Positions 9,136 to 18,891 are shown, counted from the first letter of the stretch. The stretch: 64,000 bases of DNA from Salinicola lusitanus (GCF_003206045.1 NZ_PZJM01000002.1:208061-272060), one strand, 5' to 3'. The notes: generated by a model from the sequence alone, not told the origin. A program made the numbers and translations.

Positions 9136-10002
9136 TCAGGAGTCCTGACGGCGCGGGCGACGCGGTTTCTTCATCGCCGTCACCGGGCGCCGCTTGTTCT
9201 TGTCGCGGCTCCAGCGGTTCTTCTCGTCCGGCGTCAGCTCGGGCACCTTGCGCGGTTCGAGGCCTGCCAGGTTCGACAGCTCGTCGATCTCGTCCTGGGT
9301 CATCTCGGTCCACTCGCCGGCCTTGGCCCGCTTGTCGAGGAAGATGTTGCCGTAGCGAACCCGCTTCAGCCGGCTCACGGTCAGCCCCTGGGACTCCCAC
9401 AGCCGCCGAACTTCCCGGTTGCGGCCCTCCAGGATCACCACGTGGAACCAGGTGTTGATGCCCTCGCCGCCGAACTCCTGGACATCGGAGAAGCGCGCCG
9501 GGCCATCCTCGAGCATCACGCCCTCGACCATGGCGACCACGTGTTCACGCTTCACTTCACCCATGACCCGAACGGCATATTCGCGTTCGATCTGGTGCGA
9601 GGGGTGCATCAGCCGGTTGGCCAGCTCCCCGTCGGTGGTGAACAGCAGCAGCCCGCTGGTGTTGATGTCGAGACGGCCGATCGCGATCCAGCGCTCGCCC
9701 TTCAGTCGCGGCAGGCGTTCGAACACGGTCCGCCGCCCCTCCGGATCCTTGCGCGTGCACAGCTCGCCTTCCGGCTTGTTGTACATGATGACCCGGCGGG
9801 GTACCTCCTCGACGGCGCGCAGGTTGATGGCCCGGTCGTCCAGCGCCACGCGGTCGCGCGAGCCAACGCGATCGCCCAGCTTGGCGACCTGGCCATTGAC
9901 CTTGATCCGACCGGCGCTGATCGCGGTCTCCATTTCGCGGCGCGAGCCATATCCGGCGCGCGCCAGCACTTTCTGCAGTTTCTCGGTGTTGGTATCCGTC
10001 AT
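9136..10002 (-). CDS. rluB: 23S rRNA pseudouridine(2605) synthase RluB
   Basis: Pseudouridine synthase of 288 residues. An N-terminal S4 RNA-binding domain (about residues 8-55, [13 protein letters not shown]) precedes the RsuA-type catalytic domain, where Asp112 lies in GRLDINTSG, followed by the conserved ANRLMHPSH. The lysine/arginine-rich C-terminal tail is usual for RluB rather than RsuA. It modifies a 23S rRNA helix near the peptidyl transferase centre. It lies 75 bases after scpB in a common scpA-scpB-rluB order. Confidence 0.93.
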   Translation of the reverse strand: MTDTNTEKLQKVLARAGYGSRREMETAISAGRIKVNGQVAKLGDRVGSRDRVALDDRAINLRAVEEVPRRVIMYNKPEGELCTRKDPEGRRTVFERLPRLKGERWIAIGRLDINTSGLLLFTTDGELANRLMHPSHQIEREYAVRVMGEVKREHVVAMVEGVMLEDGPARFSDVQEFGGEGINTWFHVVILEGRNREVRRLWESQGLTVSRLKRVRYGNIFLDKRAKAGEWTEMTQDEIDELSNLAGLEPRKVPELTPDEKNRWSRDKNKRRPVTAMKKPRRPRRQDS

Positions 10003-10077
10003 GATGCTTCATTGCCTCATCGGCTAGTCGCCAGCTTCCGCCCGCGCTATCGGCAGCCCGGTTCGAGGTGGCGACTG

Positions 10078-10989
10078 TCAGGTGTCCGTGTCTCTTCCAT
10101 CGGGGTCCGAATCGGTGCCGCTAGCCGGCACCTCCGGTTCATCTCGACGTTGGCGAGCACGTTCGGCCAGTCGCGCCTCGAGCTCGGCAAAACTCAGCGA
10201 CTCGCCGGGGGACGCCATCTCGGCGTGTTCGTCATTGTCGGAAGCAGGTTCCGGCGTTGCCGATGAATCTTCCCTGCCGGCCGGGGTGTCGTCGAACGAT
10301 GCGGTGTCGTCGACGCCGGCTTCGTCATCGCTCTCGCCCGTCTCGTCGGCGCCGGGTCCGGCATCGGGGGCGACGCCGTCGGGCAGATCGGCGAACGGCT
10401 GGTGCATGGCCGTTTCGAACGTCTCGAAGGACTTGAGTTCATGCATCGGCGGCAACGAATCCAGCGTCTGCAGCCCCAGGTCATCCAGAAATGCCCGGGT
10501 GGTCGCGTAGACCGCCGGTCGTCCCGGCACGTCGCGATGACCGACGACCCGGATCCAGCCGCGCTCGACCAGGGTGCGCATGATCGAGCTAGACACCGCC
10601 ACGCCGCGCACCTCTTCGATGTCGCCGCGGGTCACCGGTTGACGATAGGCGATCAACGCCAGGGTCTCCAGCAGCGCCCGCGAGTACCGCTGCGGTTTCT
10701 CGTCCCACAGTCGCGACACCCACGGCGAGTAGCGCTGACGGATCCTGACCTGATAACCCGAGGCGGACTCCTGCAGCTCCAGCGCCCCGCCCGCCATCAG
10801 CCGCTCGCCGAGCTTGTTCAGCGACTCGCGGATGGCCGCGCGGGACGGCGGCTGCCCCGCACCGAGCGGGCCGTCGCCGAACAGCCCCTCGATCCGCTCC
10901 AGCGAGAGCGGCTCACCGGCGGCCAGCAGCACCGCTTCCAGAATCTCGTCCAGCGCCGGGGTCACGTAAGGGTCGGTCAGGCGGTTCAT
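10078..10989 (-). CDS. scpB: Segregation and condensation protein B
   Basis: Winged-helix (kite) subunit that, with ScpA, bridges the heads of SMC in chromosome condensation. The first 190 residues match the family, including LETLALIAYRQPVTRGDIEEVRG. The C-terminal 100 residues are a very acidic, low-complexity extension rich in Asp, Glu and Ser, longer than in E. coli-type relatives and typical of halophilic proteomes. The start overlaps the scpA stop by four bases (ATGA), indicating translational coupling. Confidence 0.92.
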   Translation of the reverse strand: MNRLTDPYVTPALDEILEAVLLAAGEPLSLERIEGLFGDGPLGAGQPPSRAAIRESLNKLGERLMAGGALELQESASGYQVRIRQRYSPWVSRLWDEKPQRYSRALLETLALIAYRQPVTRGDIEEVRGVAVSSSIMRTLVERGWIRVVGHRDVPGRPAVYATTRAFLDDLGLQTLDSLPPMHELKSFETFETAMHQPFADLPDGVAPDAGPGADETGESDDEAGVDDTASFDDTPAGREDSSATPEPASDNDEHAEMASPGESLSFAELEARLAERARQRRDEPEVPASGTDSDPDGRDTDT

Positions 10990-11951
10990 GCCCGGATCTC
11001 GCCGTCGCCGTTATCGGATGCCTCGATCCCGCTCGCCGAGGCGGACGTCCCGCTCTCGAAAGCCGGCTCGCCCGGGATATCGCCATCGTCGCCTGCGGCG
11101 CCGTCCTCGATCGCCAGCCTGGCCCGCAGGTGTATCGGCGAGAGCGGCGCATTCTGCACGATTTCGATCATCGACTCACGCGCTAATTCGAGAATCGCCA
11201 TGAAGGTGACGATGACCCCGGCGCGGCCCTCGGAAAGGTCGAACAGCGCCTCGAACGGCGTGAAGCGATCCGCATTCAGCCTGGCCATGATCGACAGCAT
11301 CCGCTCGCGAGTCGAGAGGACCTCGCGACTGATCCGGTGGGTCTGGCGCAGATCGGCCCGTTTGAGCATGCCGCCGAGGGCCCCGAGCAGGTCGTTCAGC
11401 GAGACGTCGGGATGGACCACCCGCGGCTCGAGTTCCGGCAGCGCCGCCTGGGCCGGATACCAGTCCCGCCCCATGCGTGGCAGCGTGTCGAGCTCCTCGG
11501 CGGAGAGCTTGAGCTGTTCGTACTCCTGCAGCCGGCGAATCAGTTCGGCGCGGGGGTCGGCTTCCTCGTCGTCTTCGTCACCCTTGGGCGGCCGAGGCAG
11601 CAGCGTACGCGACTTGATCTCCGCCAGCATCGCGGCCATGACGAGGTACTCTCCGGCCAGGTCGATCTCCATCGCCTGCATCAGATCCACGTACTCGACA
11701 TACTGGTGGGTAATGGCGGCGACGTCGATGGCCAGGATGTCGAGGTTCTGGCGCCGGATCAGATAGAGCAGCAGGTCGAGCGGTCCCTCGAAGGTCTCGA
11801 GGAAGACCTTGAGCGCTTCCGGCGGGATATAGAGATCCTGCGGCAGCTCGGTCAGGCGCTCGCCGTTGACCCGGACCACGAAGTCGAGTGGCAACTGCCC
11901 TGACGGCGACGCCTCGGCGGCATCGGGCTGTTCGGATTCGATCACGCTCAC
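10986..11951 (-). CDS. scpA: Segregation and condensation protein A
   Basis: Kleisin subunit (321 residues) of the SMC-ScpAB complex. The diagnostic FEGPLDLLLYLIRRQNLDI segment is near residues 54-72, followed by YLVMAAMLAEIKSRTLLP. An N-terminal 25-residue acidic leader and an acidic C-terminal tail flank the conserved core. It is the first gene of the scpA-scpB-rluB unit; the start at 11951 is an ATG with no competing conserved site. Upstream, 112 bases separate it from the end of pqqE. Confidence 0.93.
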   Translation of the reverse strand: MSVIESEQPDAAEASPSGQLPLDFVVRVNGERLTELPQDLYIPPEALKVFLETFEGPLDLLLYLIRRQNLDILAIDVAAITHQYVEYVDLMQAMEIDLAGEYLVMAAMLAEIKSRTLLPRPPKGDEDDEEADPRAELIRRLQEYEQLKLSAEELDTLPRMGRDWYPAQAALPELEPRVVHPDVSLNDLLGALGGMLKRADLRQTHRISREVLSTRERMLSIMARLNADRFTPFEALFDLSEGRAGVIVTFMAILELARESMIEIVQNAPLSPIHLRARLAIEDGAAGDDGDIPGEPAFESGTSASASGIEASDNGDGEIRA

Positions 11952-12063
11952 GCCGCCTCCCGGATCACTGATGGATAGTGAACGCAGTCTAACAAGGCAG
12001 GCGACGCTGGCCTATCGGCACGAAGTCGACGGCGCGGCGATGGCCCTAGCGCCCGGCCGGATA

Positions 12064-13176
12064 TCAAGCGGACTGACGCGAAAATCGCCGGTAGGTGAAG
12101 TCGTCGTCACGCTTCGAATCGACGATCGCCAGCGTCTGGACCTCGTCGTGATAGGGCGAACGCTCGCACACCGGGTCCATCTGGCTGGCCTCCCCGGTGA
12201 GCGCGAGCGCCTGGCAGCGACAGCCGCCCCAGTCGATCTCGCGCCGCTCGCAGCTCTGGCAGGTATCCGGCATCCACGCCGTGCCGCGATAGGCATTGAA
12301 GGCCGGGCTGTCGTACCAGATCTCGCCGAGACCGTGCTCACGCACGTTCAAGAAAGTGAGCCCTGGGATCGTCTCCGCCGCATGGCACGGCAGCACGCGG
12401 CCCGCGGGGGTGACGTTGAGCGACTGCCGCCCCCAGCCGTTCATGCACGGCTTGGGCAGGCGCGCATAGTAGTCCGGCACCACGGCATCGATCACCAGCT
12501 TGCCCTCGAGCCGCTCACGCGCCGCTTCGACCAGCGCGAGCGCCTCCATCACCTGCTCCCGCGGCGGCATCAGCGCGGCGCGGTTCTCCAGCGCCCACCC
12601 ATAGTACTGGGCGTGGGCGATCTCCAGGCGCCGTGCGCCCAGCGTCAGCGCCAGTTCGACCAGATCGGGTATCTGATGCAGGTTGGCGCGATGGATCACG
12701 CTGTTGAGCGTCAACGGCAGCCCGACGTCGGTCACCTCCCGGGCAAAGGCAAGCTTCTTGTCGAAGGCACCGGGAAGGTTGGCGAGATGGTCGTTGATCG
12801 GGGCGGTCGCGCCCTGCACCGAGAGCTGGACATGATCCAGCCCCGCCTCCGCCAGGGCCTCGAGACGCGCGCGATCGATATTGACGCCGGCGGTGATCAG
12901 ATTGGTGTAGAGACCCTGTTCGGCACAGCTCGCCACCAGCGCTTCGAGATCCGGCCGTGCCGCCGGCTCGCCGCCGGAGAGATGCACCTGCAGCACGCCC
13001 AGTTCGGCGGCTTCGGCGAAGACACGCTGCCAGGTCGCCGTGTCGAGTTCGTCGCGCTTGCGCGTCAGTTCGAGCGGATTGGAGCAGTAGGGACACTGCA
13101 GCGGGCAGCGGTGGGTCAGCTCCGCCAGCATGCCGAGCGGCGGCGCGGGGCGGGCCGGGTCATCGAGATGGCTCAT
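12064..13176 (-). CDS. pqqE: PqqA peptide cyclase (radical SAM)
   Basis: Radical SAM enzyme of 370 residues that forms the Glu-Tyr carbon-carbon bond in PqqA, the first step of PQQ synthesis. The SAM-cluster motif CPLQCPYC supplies Cys24, Cys28 and Cys31. The C-terminal SPASM region with [16 protein letters not shown] holds auxiliary-cluster cysteines. The start overlaps the pqqD stop by four bases. PqqE works with PqqD as peptide chaperone. Confidence 0.96.
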   Translation of the reverse strand: MSHLDDPARPAPPLGMLAELTHRCPLQCPYCSNPLELTRKRDELDTATWQRVFAEAAELGVLQVHLSGGEPAARPDLEALVASCAEQGLYTNLITAGVNIDRARLEALAEAGLDHVQLSVQGATAPINDHLANLPGAFDKKLAFAREVTDVGLPLTLNSVIHRANLHQIPDLVELALTLGARRLEIAHAQYYGWALENRAALMPPREQVMEALALVEAARERLEGKLVIDAVVPDYYARLPKPCMNGWGRQSLNVTPAGRVLPCHAAETIPGLTFLNVREHGLGEIWYDSPAFNAYRGTAWMPDTCQSCERREIDWGGCRCQALALTGEASQMDPVCERSPYHDEVQTLAIVDSKRDDDFTYRRFSRQSA

Positions 13177-13466
13177 ACCACTTCCAGCACTTGCTTGAGG
13201 ATCAGATCGGCGAGCATGGCGCGCACGTCGCCGAGAATGCGTTCGCGCGGGGCCGCGAAGGCGGCGGCCAGATCATCGACGATGGCGCCGATATCGCGCT
13301 CGCCGTCGACCCGTGCGAGCACTTCACGGGCCACCGGGTCGAGCTGGAACACACGCTCCGGGGCGAGCAGCACCCAGCCGCCGCGGGCCTTGTCTTCCCG
13401 CAGTCTCACGCCGCGCGGCAGACGTACGATCGCGTCCTCCGCGAGCGCTGGCGCTGATGGATTCAT
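13173..13466 (-). CDS. pqqD: PQQ biosynthesis peptide chaperone PqqD
   Basis: RiPP recognition element protein of 97 residues that binds the PqqA precursor and presents it to PqqE. The conserved [20 protein letters not shown] stretch and the pattern [16 protein letters not shown] match the family. The start ATG at 13466 overlaps the pqqC TGA (ATGA). It is followed by pqqE with another four-base overlap, giving a tightly coupled operon end. Confidence 0.94.
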   Translation of the reverse strand: MNPSAPALAEDAIVRLPRGVRLREDKARGGWVLLAPERVFQLDPVAREVLARVDGERDIGAIVDDLAAAFAAPRERILGDVRAMLADLILKQVLEVV

Positions 13467-14248
13467 GTCGGCTGCCCTCTCATTTCCGGCTCGCCGTTCC
13501 AGGCCCCTGGCGGGACTTGACCTGGCGTCACGTAGGCGTGCTGGAGCGCATCGAGCATGGCCCACAGCACGCTGCACTTGAAGCGCAGCGCATCGATCAC
13601 CGCCTGCTGCTGGTCGGCCCGCTGGGCATGGCGTTTGACGTAATCCAGCGCCATCTCGGCATCCCGCGGGGCCTGGGTCAGGCGCGGCTCGAAGTAGGCC
13701 AGGGTCTCGGCCGAGACGAAATCGTAGTGCGCCAGCATGCCGCGCACCCGCTGGCCGATCACCATCGGCGAGAACAGCTCGGTGAGCGAAGAGGCCACCG
13801 CTTCCAGCAGTGTCCGGTCGCGCACGAAGTGGGTGTAGGCCTTCACCGCGAAGCGCGTGGCCGGCAGGATGCCGCGGGTCGAGACCACTAGTTCACGCCC
13901 CAGTCCCAGGCCATCGGTCAGCTTCAGCCAGCGTTCGATGCCGCCCTCGCCCGGCGCCTCGCCGTCATGGTCGACCAGCCGGGCGCGCCAGGTTCGACGC
14001 AGCTCGGGATCGTCGAGACGCGCGATCAAGGAGGCATCCTTGATCGGAATCATCGCCTGGTAGTAGTAGCGGTTGAGCGCCCAGGCCTGCACCTGGCGCT
14101 TGTCCAGCTCGCCGTTCTGCAGCATCAGCTGGAACGGATGACGATGGTGATAGCGGGTCTCGCCCACCTCGCGCAGGCGCGCTTCCAGCGCTGCCATGCC
14201 CAGTGGCTCGACCAGATCCGGATGGTTCTCGACTTTCAGCTGCGACAC
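13463..14248 (-). CDS. pqqC: Pyrroloquinoline-quinone synthase
   Basis: Cofactor-less oxidase of 261 residues that closes the ring and performs the eight-electron oxidation in the last PQQ step. Family segments YHHRHPFQLMLQNGEL, WALNRYYYQ and HYDFV are present. The start is assigned to GTG at 14248, which overlaps the pqqB stop by 13 bases and gives MSQLKVENHPDL. The same reading frame stays open far upstream through pqqB, but that extension is a shadow of pqqB. Confidence 0.94.
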   Translation of the reverse strand: MSQLKVENHPDLVEPLGMAALEARLREVGETRYHHRHPFQLMLQNGELDKRQVQAWALNRYYYQAMIPIKDASLIARLDDPELRRTWRARLVDHDGEAPGEGGIERWLKLTDGLGLGRELVVSTRGILPATRFAVKAYTHFVRDRTLLEAVASSLTELFSPMVIGQRVRGMLAHYDFVSAETLAYFEPRLTQAPRDAEMALDYVKRHAQRADQQQAVIDALRFKCSVLWAMLDALQHAYVTPGQVPPGAWNGEPEMRGQPT

Positions 14249-15177
14249 GCAAGCTCCATGCCGTCGTAGGCGATTTCCCAACCCGCGCGCTCGGCCTGGG
14301 CGCGCTCTGGCGAGCCCTCGATCAGCACCGGGTTGGTGTTGTTGATATGGACGAAGACGCGCCGGCTCACCGCCAATTCGGCGAAGGCGGCGATACTGCC
14401 CGCGTCGCCCGACATCGACATGTGGCCCATGCGCGCCCCGGTCTTGACCCCGACGCCGGCGGCGATCATCTCGTCGTCGCGCCACAGAGTGCCATCGAAC
14501 AGCACCAGATCGGCGCCCTGCAGACGCGCGGCGAGGCGCGGCGTCATCGTTGCGCAGCCGGGAATGTAGTAGACCCGCGAGCCGGCGCCGATGAACTCCA
14601 CGCCGACGGTGTCCTCGCCCTCGACGCCGATCTCGACCGTATCGCCTTCCAGGTAGAGCGCGGTCTTGCCCGGCACCGCGAAGAGTTTTGCGCTGACGCC
14701 GTCGAGCAGCTCGAAGGCGGTTTCGAGCGCCACCGGCTCGCGCGTCACGCACTCGGCGTTGAGCACCTCGAAGATCGAATTGGCCTTGAGCACCGCCTGG
14801 ATCGACGGCGTGGCCAGCAGCCGGAACGGCGAACGCTCGCGCAGGTTGAGCAATCCACCGATATGGTCGACGTCGGCGTTGGTCAGCAGCACGCTGCGAA
14901 TCGGGGTATGGCGGTCACCGTGCTGCGGCTGCAGCACCGGGTTTTGTCTAATCTGGGCGAGAATCTCGGGCGCGCAGTTGATCAGCGCCCACTGCTCGCC
15001 GTCGCGACTGATGGCAATCGAGGATTGCGTGCGCGGGGTGATGCGCGGGTCGCCGGCCCAGGCCAGGCGGCACACCTCGCAACGACAGTTCCACTGCGGG
15101 GAGCCGCCACCGGCGGCCGCCCCCAGCACGCGAAGCCGCAGACCCGCGGCTTCGCCTGCACCTGCTGCCGGGCTCAA
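14236..15177 (-). CDS. pqqB: PQQ biosynthesis protein PqqB
   Basis: Metallo-beta-lactamase-fold hydroxylase (313 residues) proposed to oxidise the Glu-Tyr dipeptide. The family pattern LGAAAGGGSPQWNCRC appears near residue 18, with TNADVDHIGGLL and the MGHMSMSG segment later. The best start is TTG at 15177, whose bases overlap the pqqA stop (TTGA), so translation should be coupled. An N-terminal stretch of about 14 residues precedes the usual first strand; a slightly later non-ATG start is possible. Confidence 0.93.
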   Translation of the reverse strand: MSPAAGAGEAAGLRLRVLGAAAGGGSPQWNCRCEVCRLAWAGDPRITPRTQSSIAISRDGEQWALINCAPEILAQIRQNPVLQPQHGDRHTPIRSVLLTNADVDHIGGLLNLRERSPFRLLATPSIQAVLKANSIFEVLNAECVTREPVALETAFELLDGVSAKLFAVPGKTALYLEGDTVEIGVEGEDTVGVEFIGAGSRVYYIPGCATMTPRLAARLQGADLVLFDGTLWRDDEMIAAGVGVKTGARMGHMSMSGDAGSIAAFAELAVSRRVFVHINNTNPVLIEGSPERAQAERAGWEIAYDGMELACRS

Positions 15178-15251
15178 AACTCGGCGGGCATGTAGTCGTT
15201 GATTTCCATACCGACGCAGATTTCCTTCACTTCCGGGGTCGTCCAGCTCAT
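15174..15251 (-). CDS. pqqA: PQQ precursor peptide PqqA
   Basis: A 25-residue ribosomal precursor. Glu16 and Tyr20, the two side chains that become PQQ, are in the correct ExxxY spacing (MEINDY). A good AAGGAG site lies six bases before the ATG at 15251. First gene of the minus-strand pqqABCDE operon. No protease gene of the pqqF type is seen next to it, so maturation must rely on a gene elsewhere. Confidence 0.96.
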   Translation of the reverse strand: MSWTTPEVKEICVGMEINDYMPAEF

Positions 15252-15303
15252 GGCGAGCTCCTTGAATCGAGTGGCGTGGCGCTCCAACGAGCGCCCGTGC
15301 ATT

Positions 15304-17400
15304 CTAGCCAATCCGGTTGAAATCCGTGCAACAATTAGCCGGTAAACTATCGTCGTAGGATCCGCCGCCCGCCGCCTCGGCGGTGCGATAGCGCCCAGCG
15401 TAGTCGAATAGCTTCTCGCCCAGACGCCAGTAGCGGCCGCTCTTGCGCGCGATGACGAAGTCCGGCGCCCGCAGGCGATGCGCCTCGGCGGCGGCCTCCT
15501 CGGCCGAGGCGGGCTGCCAGCCGCTGCCCGGTGCACGCAGATGCCGGCGCAGAAAGACGCGTTCGAACACATGCCGCTGCGCCGGTGTCTCGAGGCCGAA
15601 CCACTCGTCCAGCGTCTCGCCATCCTCGTCGTGATAGGTCACCTTGAGCCGTGGCACGCCGCGGCCGTTGGTGGTCGCCTGCAGCTGCATGCCGCTGACC
15701 CTCAGCACCTTGGCGTGCTTGAGCTTGAGCGCATCGCGCAGCTTGTCGTCGGGGTCGACCAGGCGCTCGCCGCAGTGGCCGCAGGCGCGGGCGGCGATGT
15801 CGTTCTCGCCACCGCACTGGTCGCACACCTTGAAGCGGAAGCGAAAGGTGCACTGCACCTTATTACTGGCGCCCGAAGCCGCGCCCTTGGCTTTATTGGC
15901 GCCCGCAGCCGCGCCCTTCCCTTTATTGGCGCCCGAAGCCGCGCCCTTGCCTTCATGAGCGCCCGAAGCCGCGCTCCGGCTTTCATTGGCGCCCGCCCCC
16001 ACGCCGGCACTGGCTGACGTTTCCGGGTTCGATCTGTCGTCTTGCGCGCCGGGTTGGGCGCGATCGATAGCGTCGCGTGTGGATAGCAGCCCCTGGCAGC
16101 GGCGGCCGTGGTGTTCGATCACCAGATCACCGTCGCGCTTGCCCCAGAAGGTGTTGGCGAAGCCGCACTCGGGGCACTCGACCTGCACCGGCTCGCTGTC
16201 GCTGTCCGGGCGCGCCTGGTCGATCTCGGGGGCGTAGAGATCCCACGGGTTGCCGGCATAGTCGAGCACCAGACAGTCGCGCTTGCCGGGCGATAGCCGC
16301 AAACCGCGGCCGACGATCTGCTGATAGAGCCCCACCGACTCGGTCGGGCGCAGAATGGCGATCACGTCCACGTGCGGCGCATCGAAGCCGGTGGTGAGTA
16401 CCGCCACGTTGACCAGATACTTGAGCTCGCGCGCCTTGAAGGCGGCGATCAGACGCTCGCGCTCCGGCCCCGGCGTCGCCCCAGTGACCAGCGCGCTGGC
16501 CTCCGCCGGCAGCAGCCTCAGCACCTCCTCGGCGTGGGCCACGGTGGCGGCGAAGATCATCACGCCCTCGCGGTCGCGGGCGCGCTCGATGACATCGGCG
16601 ACGATCTGCGGCGTGGCGCGGTTGCCCTGCACCACCCCGTTCAGGTCGCGCTCGGCGAACTGGCCATTACGCTGTGCGGTGAGATGCGAGAAGTCGTAGA
16701 ACGCCAGGGCGGCGTCGAGGCGCCGCGGCTCGGCCAGATAGCCCTGGCGCACCATCACCCGCAGCGGCTGCTCGAACACACAGTCGCGGAAGAAGGCGTC
16801 CTCCGGCCCCTTCACCATGCCGTGGTAGTGGCGATAGTAAAGAAAGCCCTCGCCCAGCCGGTAGGGGGTGGCGGTCAGCCCCAGAATCTTGAGATTGGGC
16901 CGCGCCTGGCGCAACCGGGCGATCACCTGGGCATAGCTCGAGGAGGCCCGCGCCCGCTCCGCAGCACTCGTCTGTGTCTCGCTCTCTGCCCCGCCGTGGC
17001 GCAGCGCGACCCGGTGGCACTCGTCGATCACCAGCAGGGTGAAGTCGCCGGCGGCGAACGCCTCGAGACCGTTGACCACCGACTGTACCGAGCCGAACAC
17101 CACCTGGCGCGCGCTCTCCTTGCGCTTGAGGCCGGCGCTGAAGATATCCGCCTCCAGTCCGTAGGCGAGATACTTGGCGTGATTCTGCTCGACCAGCTCA
17201 CGCACGTGCGCCAGCACCAGTACGCGCCCCCGCGCACGCCGCGCCAGCTCGGCGATCACCAGCGACTTGCCGCTCCCCGTGGGCAGCACCACCACCGCCG
17301 GCTCGTCACTGCCGCGAAAGTGGGCGATGACGTTGTCGACGGCCTGGGTCTGATAGGGGCGGAGTCGGGGGGCGGCGCTGGTGGCGGAGGATCTGGGCAT
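15304..17400 (-). CDS. radD: DNA repair helicase RadD (YejH)
   Basis: Superfamily 2 ATPase close in sequence to E. coli RadD, which helps restart stalled forks and repair double-strand breaks. Visible parts: Walker A LPTGSGKS (about residues 39-46), DECH Walker [25 protein letters not shown] and the motif VI region [24 protein letters not shown] in overlapping pieces. Zinc-finger cysteines follow ([12 protein letters not shown] and CDQCGGEND). At about 698 residues it is over 100 longer than E. coli RadD. Most of the excess is an alanine/glycine/lysine-rich repeat insert between two finger cysteines. ATG 17409 is an alternative start; neither has a strong ribosome site. Confidence 0.9.
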   Translation of the reverse strand: MPRSSATSAAPRLRPYQTQAVDNVIAHFRGSDEPAVVVLPTGSGKSLVIAELARRARGRVLVLAHVRELVEQNHAKYLAYGLEADIFSAGLKRKESARQVVFGSVQSVVNGLEAFAAGDFTLLVIDECHRVALRHGGAESETQTSAAERARASSSYAQVIARLRQARPNLKILGLTATPYRLGEGFLYYRHYHGMVKGPEDAFFRDCVFEQPLRVMVRQGYLAEPRRLDAALAFYDFSHLTAQRNGQFAERDLNGVVQGNRATPQIVADVIERARDREGVMIFAATVAHAEEVLRLLPAEASALVTGATPGPERERLIAAFKARELKYLVNVAVLTTGFDAPHVDVIAILRPTESVGLYQQIVGRGLRLSPGKRDCLVLDYAGNPWDLYAPEIDQARPDSDSEPVQVECPECGFANTFWGKRDGDLVIEHHGRRCQGLLSTRDAIDRAQPGAQDDRSNPETSASAGVGAGANESRSAASGAHEGKGAASGANKGKGAAAGANKAKGAASGASNKVQCTFRFRFKVCDQCGGENDIAARACGHCGERLVDPDDKLRDALKLKHAKVLRVSGMQLQATTNGRGVPRLKVTYHDEDGETLDEWFGLETPAQRHVFERVFLRRHLRAPGSGWQPASAEEAAAEAHRLRAPDFVIARKSGRYWRLGEKLFDYAGRYRTAEAAGGGSYDDSLPANCCTDFNRIG
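15869..15988 (-). repeat. Four tandem 30-bp units inside radD
   Basis: Four head-to-tail near-identical 30-bp units begin at 15869, 15899, 15929 and 15959; a decayed fifth starts at 15989. Each begins GCGCCCG(A/C)AGCCGCGC on the plus strand and encodes a ten-residue [10 protein letters not shown]-like unit in radD. The unit length is a multiple of three, so copy-number change keeps the reading frame. Confidence 0.9.
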
Positions 17401-17518
17401 GAGCGGCATGGTACTCAGGTCGCACGGCCGAGGAAACGGTCCGATCAAGGCGAGGCCACCATGCTTTGAACGCAGCGCTCAACGGCATTCGTGCCGACCC
17501 ACTACATCTTTAGTTGAA

Positions 17519-17548
17519 TTGCCAATAATGATCGTTTCGATCAAATTA
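17519..17548 (+). promoter_or_regulatory. Promoter/operator block P1 (kdgT-lar)
   Basis: A 30-bp block matches another block at 23305-23334: TTGCCA, four bases, then a 15-bp palindrome, then an AT-rich end. In P1 the palindrome is TGATCG-TTT-CGATCA at 17529-17543, perfect in both arms. TTGCCA could be a -35 box with the operator filling the spacer to an AAATTA -10-like hexamer. Repression by occlusion would follow. The promoter call is inferred; the repeat itself is seen directly. Confidence 0.65.
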
Positions 17549-17549
17549 A

Positions 17550-17564
17550 CTACCGCTTCAATCA
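17550..17564 (-). promoter_or_regulatory. Second operator-like site of P1
   Basis: Read on the minus strand this is TGATTGAAGCGGTAG, matching the first nine positions and more of the shared pattern TGATYGAAnCGATCA. It starts 21 bp after the first site (two helical turns), so a regulator could bind both on the same face of the DNA. Confidence 0.5.
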
Positions 17565-17766
17565 CCTAATGCCCTGCATAACTCGACGAGTGGCGTAAAG
17601 CACGCCGCGTCGGGGGCTCAGAAACCGGAGCCCAAGCGGTACAGGCGAGAATTCCGTCCGGGCTGGCGTGCCAGCACCGCACAACGAAGCGACCTGCCGC
17701 CCAGGCATTTATGCAGCGTTTCCCTAGCGAATCACTCGCCACGCACGGCGCACGGGAGTCAACCCC

Positions 17767-18891
17767 ATGAAACTGCTCGCCACGATCCAGAAGGTCCCCG
17801 GAGGCCTGATGGTGGTCCCCCTCATCTTCGGCGCCGCGCTCAATACCATCGATCAGCTCCACCTGCCCTGGATCACCGCGATCCTGCAGTGGCTGGGGGC
17901 GGGGCAGACCGACAGCGGTCAGTACGAATTCCTGCGTATCGGCGGTTTTTCCCAGGAGCTGTTCAAGGATGGCGCACTGGTACTGATCGCGCTGTTCCTG
18001 TTCTGCTCGGGCAGCCAGATGAACCTGCGCGTGGGGGGCAAGGCGCTCAAGAAAGGTGCCCTGCTGGTCACCGCCAAATATCTGACCGGGCTGGCGGTGG
18101 GTGTGGGCCTGGGCCTGATGTTCGATCCGATCGACGGCCTGCTGGGCCTCTCGACGGTGGCGATCATCGCCGCCATGACCAACGGCAACGGCGGCATGTA
18201 TGCGGCCCTGACCAGCCAGTACGGCAACCGCTCCGACACCGGCGCGGTGGCGATCCTGTCGCTCAACGATGGCCCGTTCTTCACCCTGATGTCGCTGGGC
18301 CTGCTGGGCTCCCAGTTCCCGGTGATCGCCTTCATCGCCGTGCTGCTGCCGATCGCGCTGGGGATGCTGCTGGGCAATCTCGACCGCGACATTCGCACCT
18401 TTCTCAAGCCCGGCGAGATCCTGCCGGTCCCGTTCTTTGCGTTTGCCCTGGGCGCCAACATGAACCTGGCGGCCTTCTTCAATCCCGAGGTCGTGGGGGC
18501 CGGCCTGCTGCTGGGCGTCATGACCACGATACTGACCGGTGGCGTCGGTATCCTGGTCTTCCGGCTGTTCCGCGAGCCCAGTGTCATTGCGCCGGTGTCG
18601 GAAGCGACCACGGCCGGCAACGCTGCTGGAACGCCGGCGGCCATCGCCGCCGCGGCAGCGGTGGCCGCCAACTCAGGCATGATGAGCGCGGCCGAGGCGC
18701 AGAGCTATCATGACCTGGTCAACATCGCCACGTCGCAAATCTCGATCGCCACGCTGACGACCGCCATCCTGGGGCCGATCGCCGTGATGCTGGTCGACCG
18801 CTGGCAGAAGAGACGCGGTATCGACGGCACCCTCGAGGACGAACCGCACCTTCGGGCCGGCGAGGAGCTGGGCACGGCGCGCGAGGGCTGA
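17767..18891 (+). CDS. KdgT-family 2-keto-3-deoxygluconate/sugar-acid permease
   Basis: Inner-membrane permease of 374 residues with about ten hydrophobic helices. It matches the KdgT family: N-terminal IQKVPGGLMVVPLIFGA, the conserved AAMTNGNGGMYAAL loop, and VSEATTAGNAAGTPAA near the C-terminus. KdgT proteins import 2-keto-3-deoxygluconate and related acids with protons. Here the neighbours (LarA, four-carbon acid sugar kinase, PdxA2) argue for a C4 or C6 aldonate as substrate rather than KDG itself. It is first in the locus and sits behind operator block P1. Family call is firm, substrate is inference. Confidence 0.88.
   Translation: MKLLATIQKVPGGLMVVPLIFGAALNTIDQLHLPWITAILQWLGAGQTDSGQYEFLRIGGFSQELFKDGALVLIALFLFCSGSQMNLRVGGKALKKGALLVTAKYLTGLAVGVGLGLMFDPIDGLLGLSTVAIIAAMTNGNGGMYAALTSQYGNRSDTGAVAILSLNDGPFFTLMSLGLLGSQFPVIAFIAVLLPIALGMLLGNLDRDIRTFLKPGEILPVPFFAFALGANMNLAAFFNPEVVGAGLLLGVMTTILTGGVGILVFRLFREPSVIAPVSEATTAGNAAGTPAAIAAAAAVAANSGMMSAAEAQSYHDLVNIATSQISIATLTTAILGPIAVMLVDRWQKRRGIDGTLEDEPHLRAGEELGTAREG

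Larger units (their letters stand above)
17449..17766. other. 318-bp regulatory intergenic region upstream of kdgT
   Basis: This stretch separates divergent radD and kdgT and holds no convincing gene. It contains the promoter-like TTGCCA and two copies of a 15-bp operator-like sequence (listed separately). About 200 bases of leader follow before the kdgT ATG. The local sequence around 17500-17570 is AT-rich compared with its surroundings, as expected for a promoter. Confidence 0.7.

Noticed and set aside
14249-14752. Extended pqqC frame running back through pqqB
   Set aside because: The extra 168 codons are out-of-frame pqqB; the conserved PqqC sequence starts at the GTG at 14248.
15869-16010. 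30-bp tandem repeats that at first look like a small CRISPR array
   Set aside because: Units are directly adjacent without spacers, lie inside the radD reading frame and keep it; no cas gene is present.
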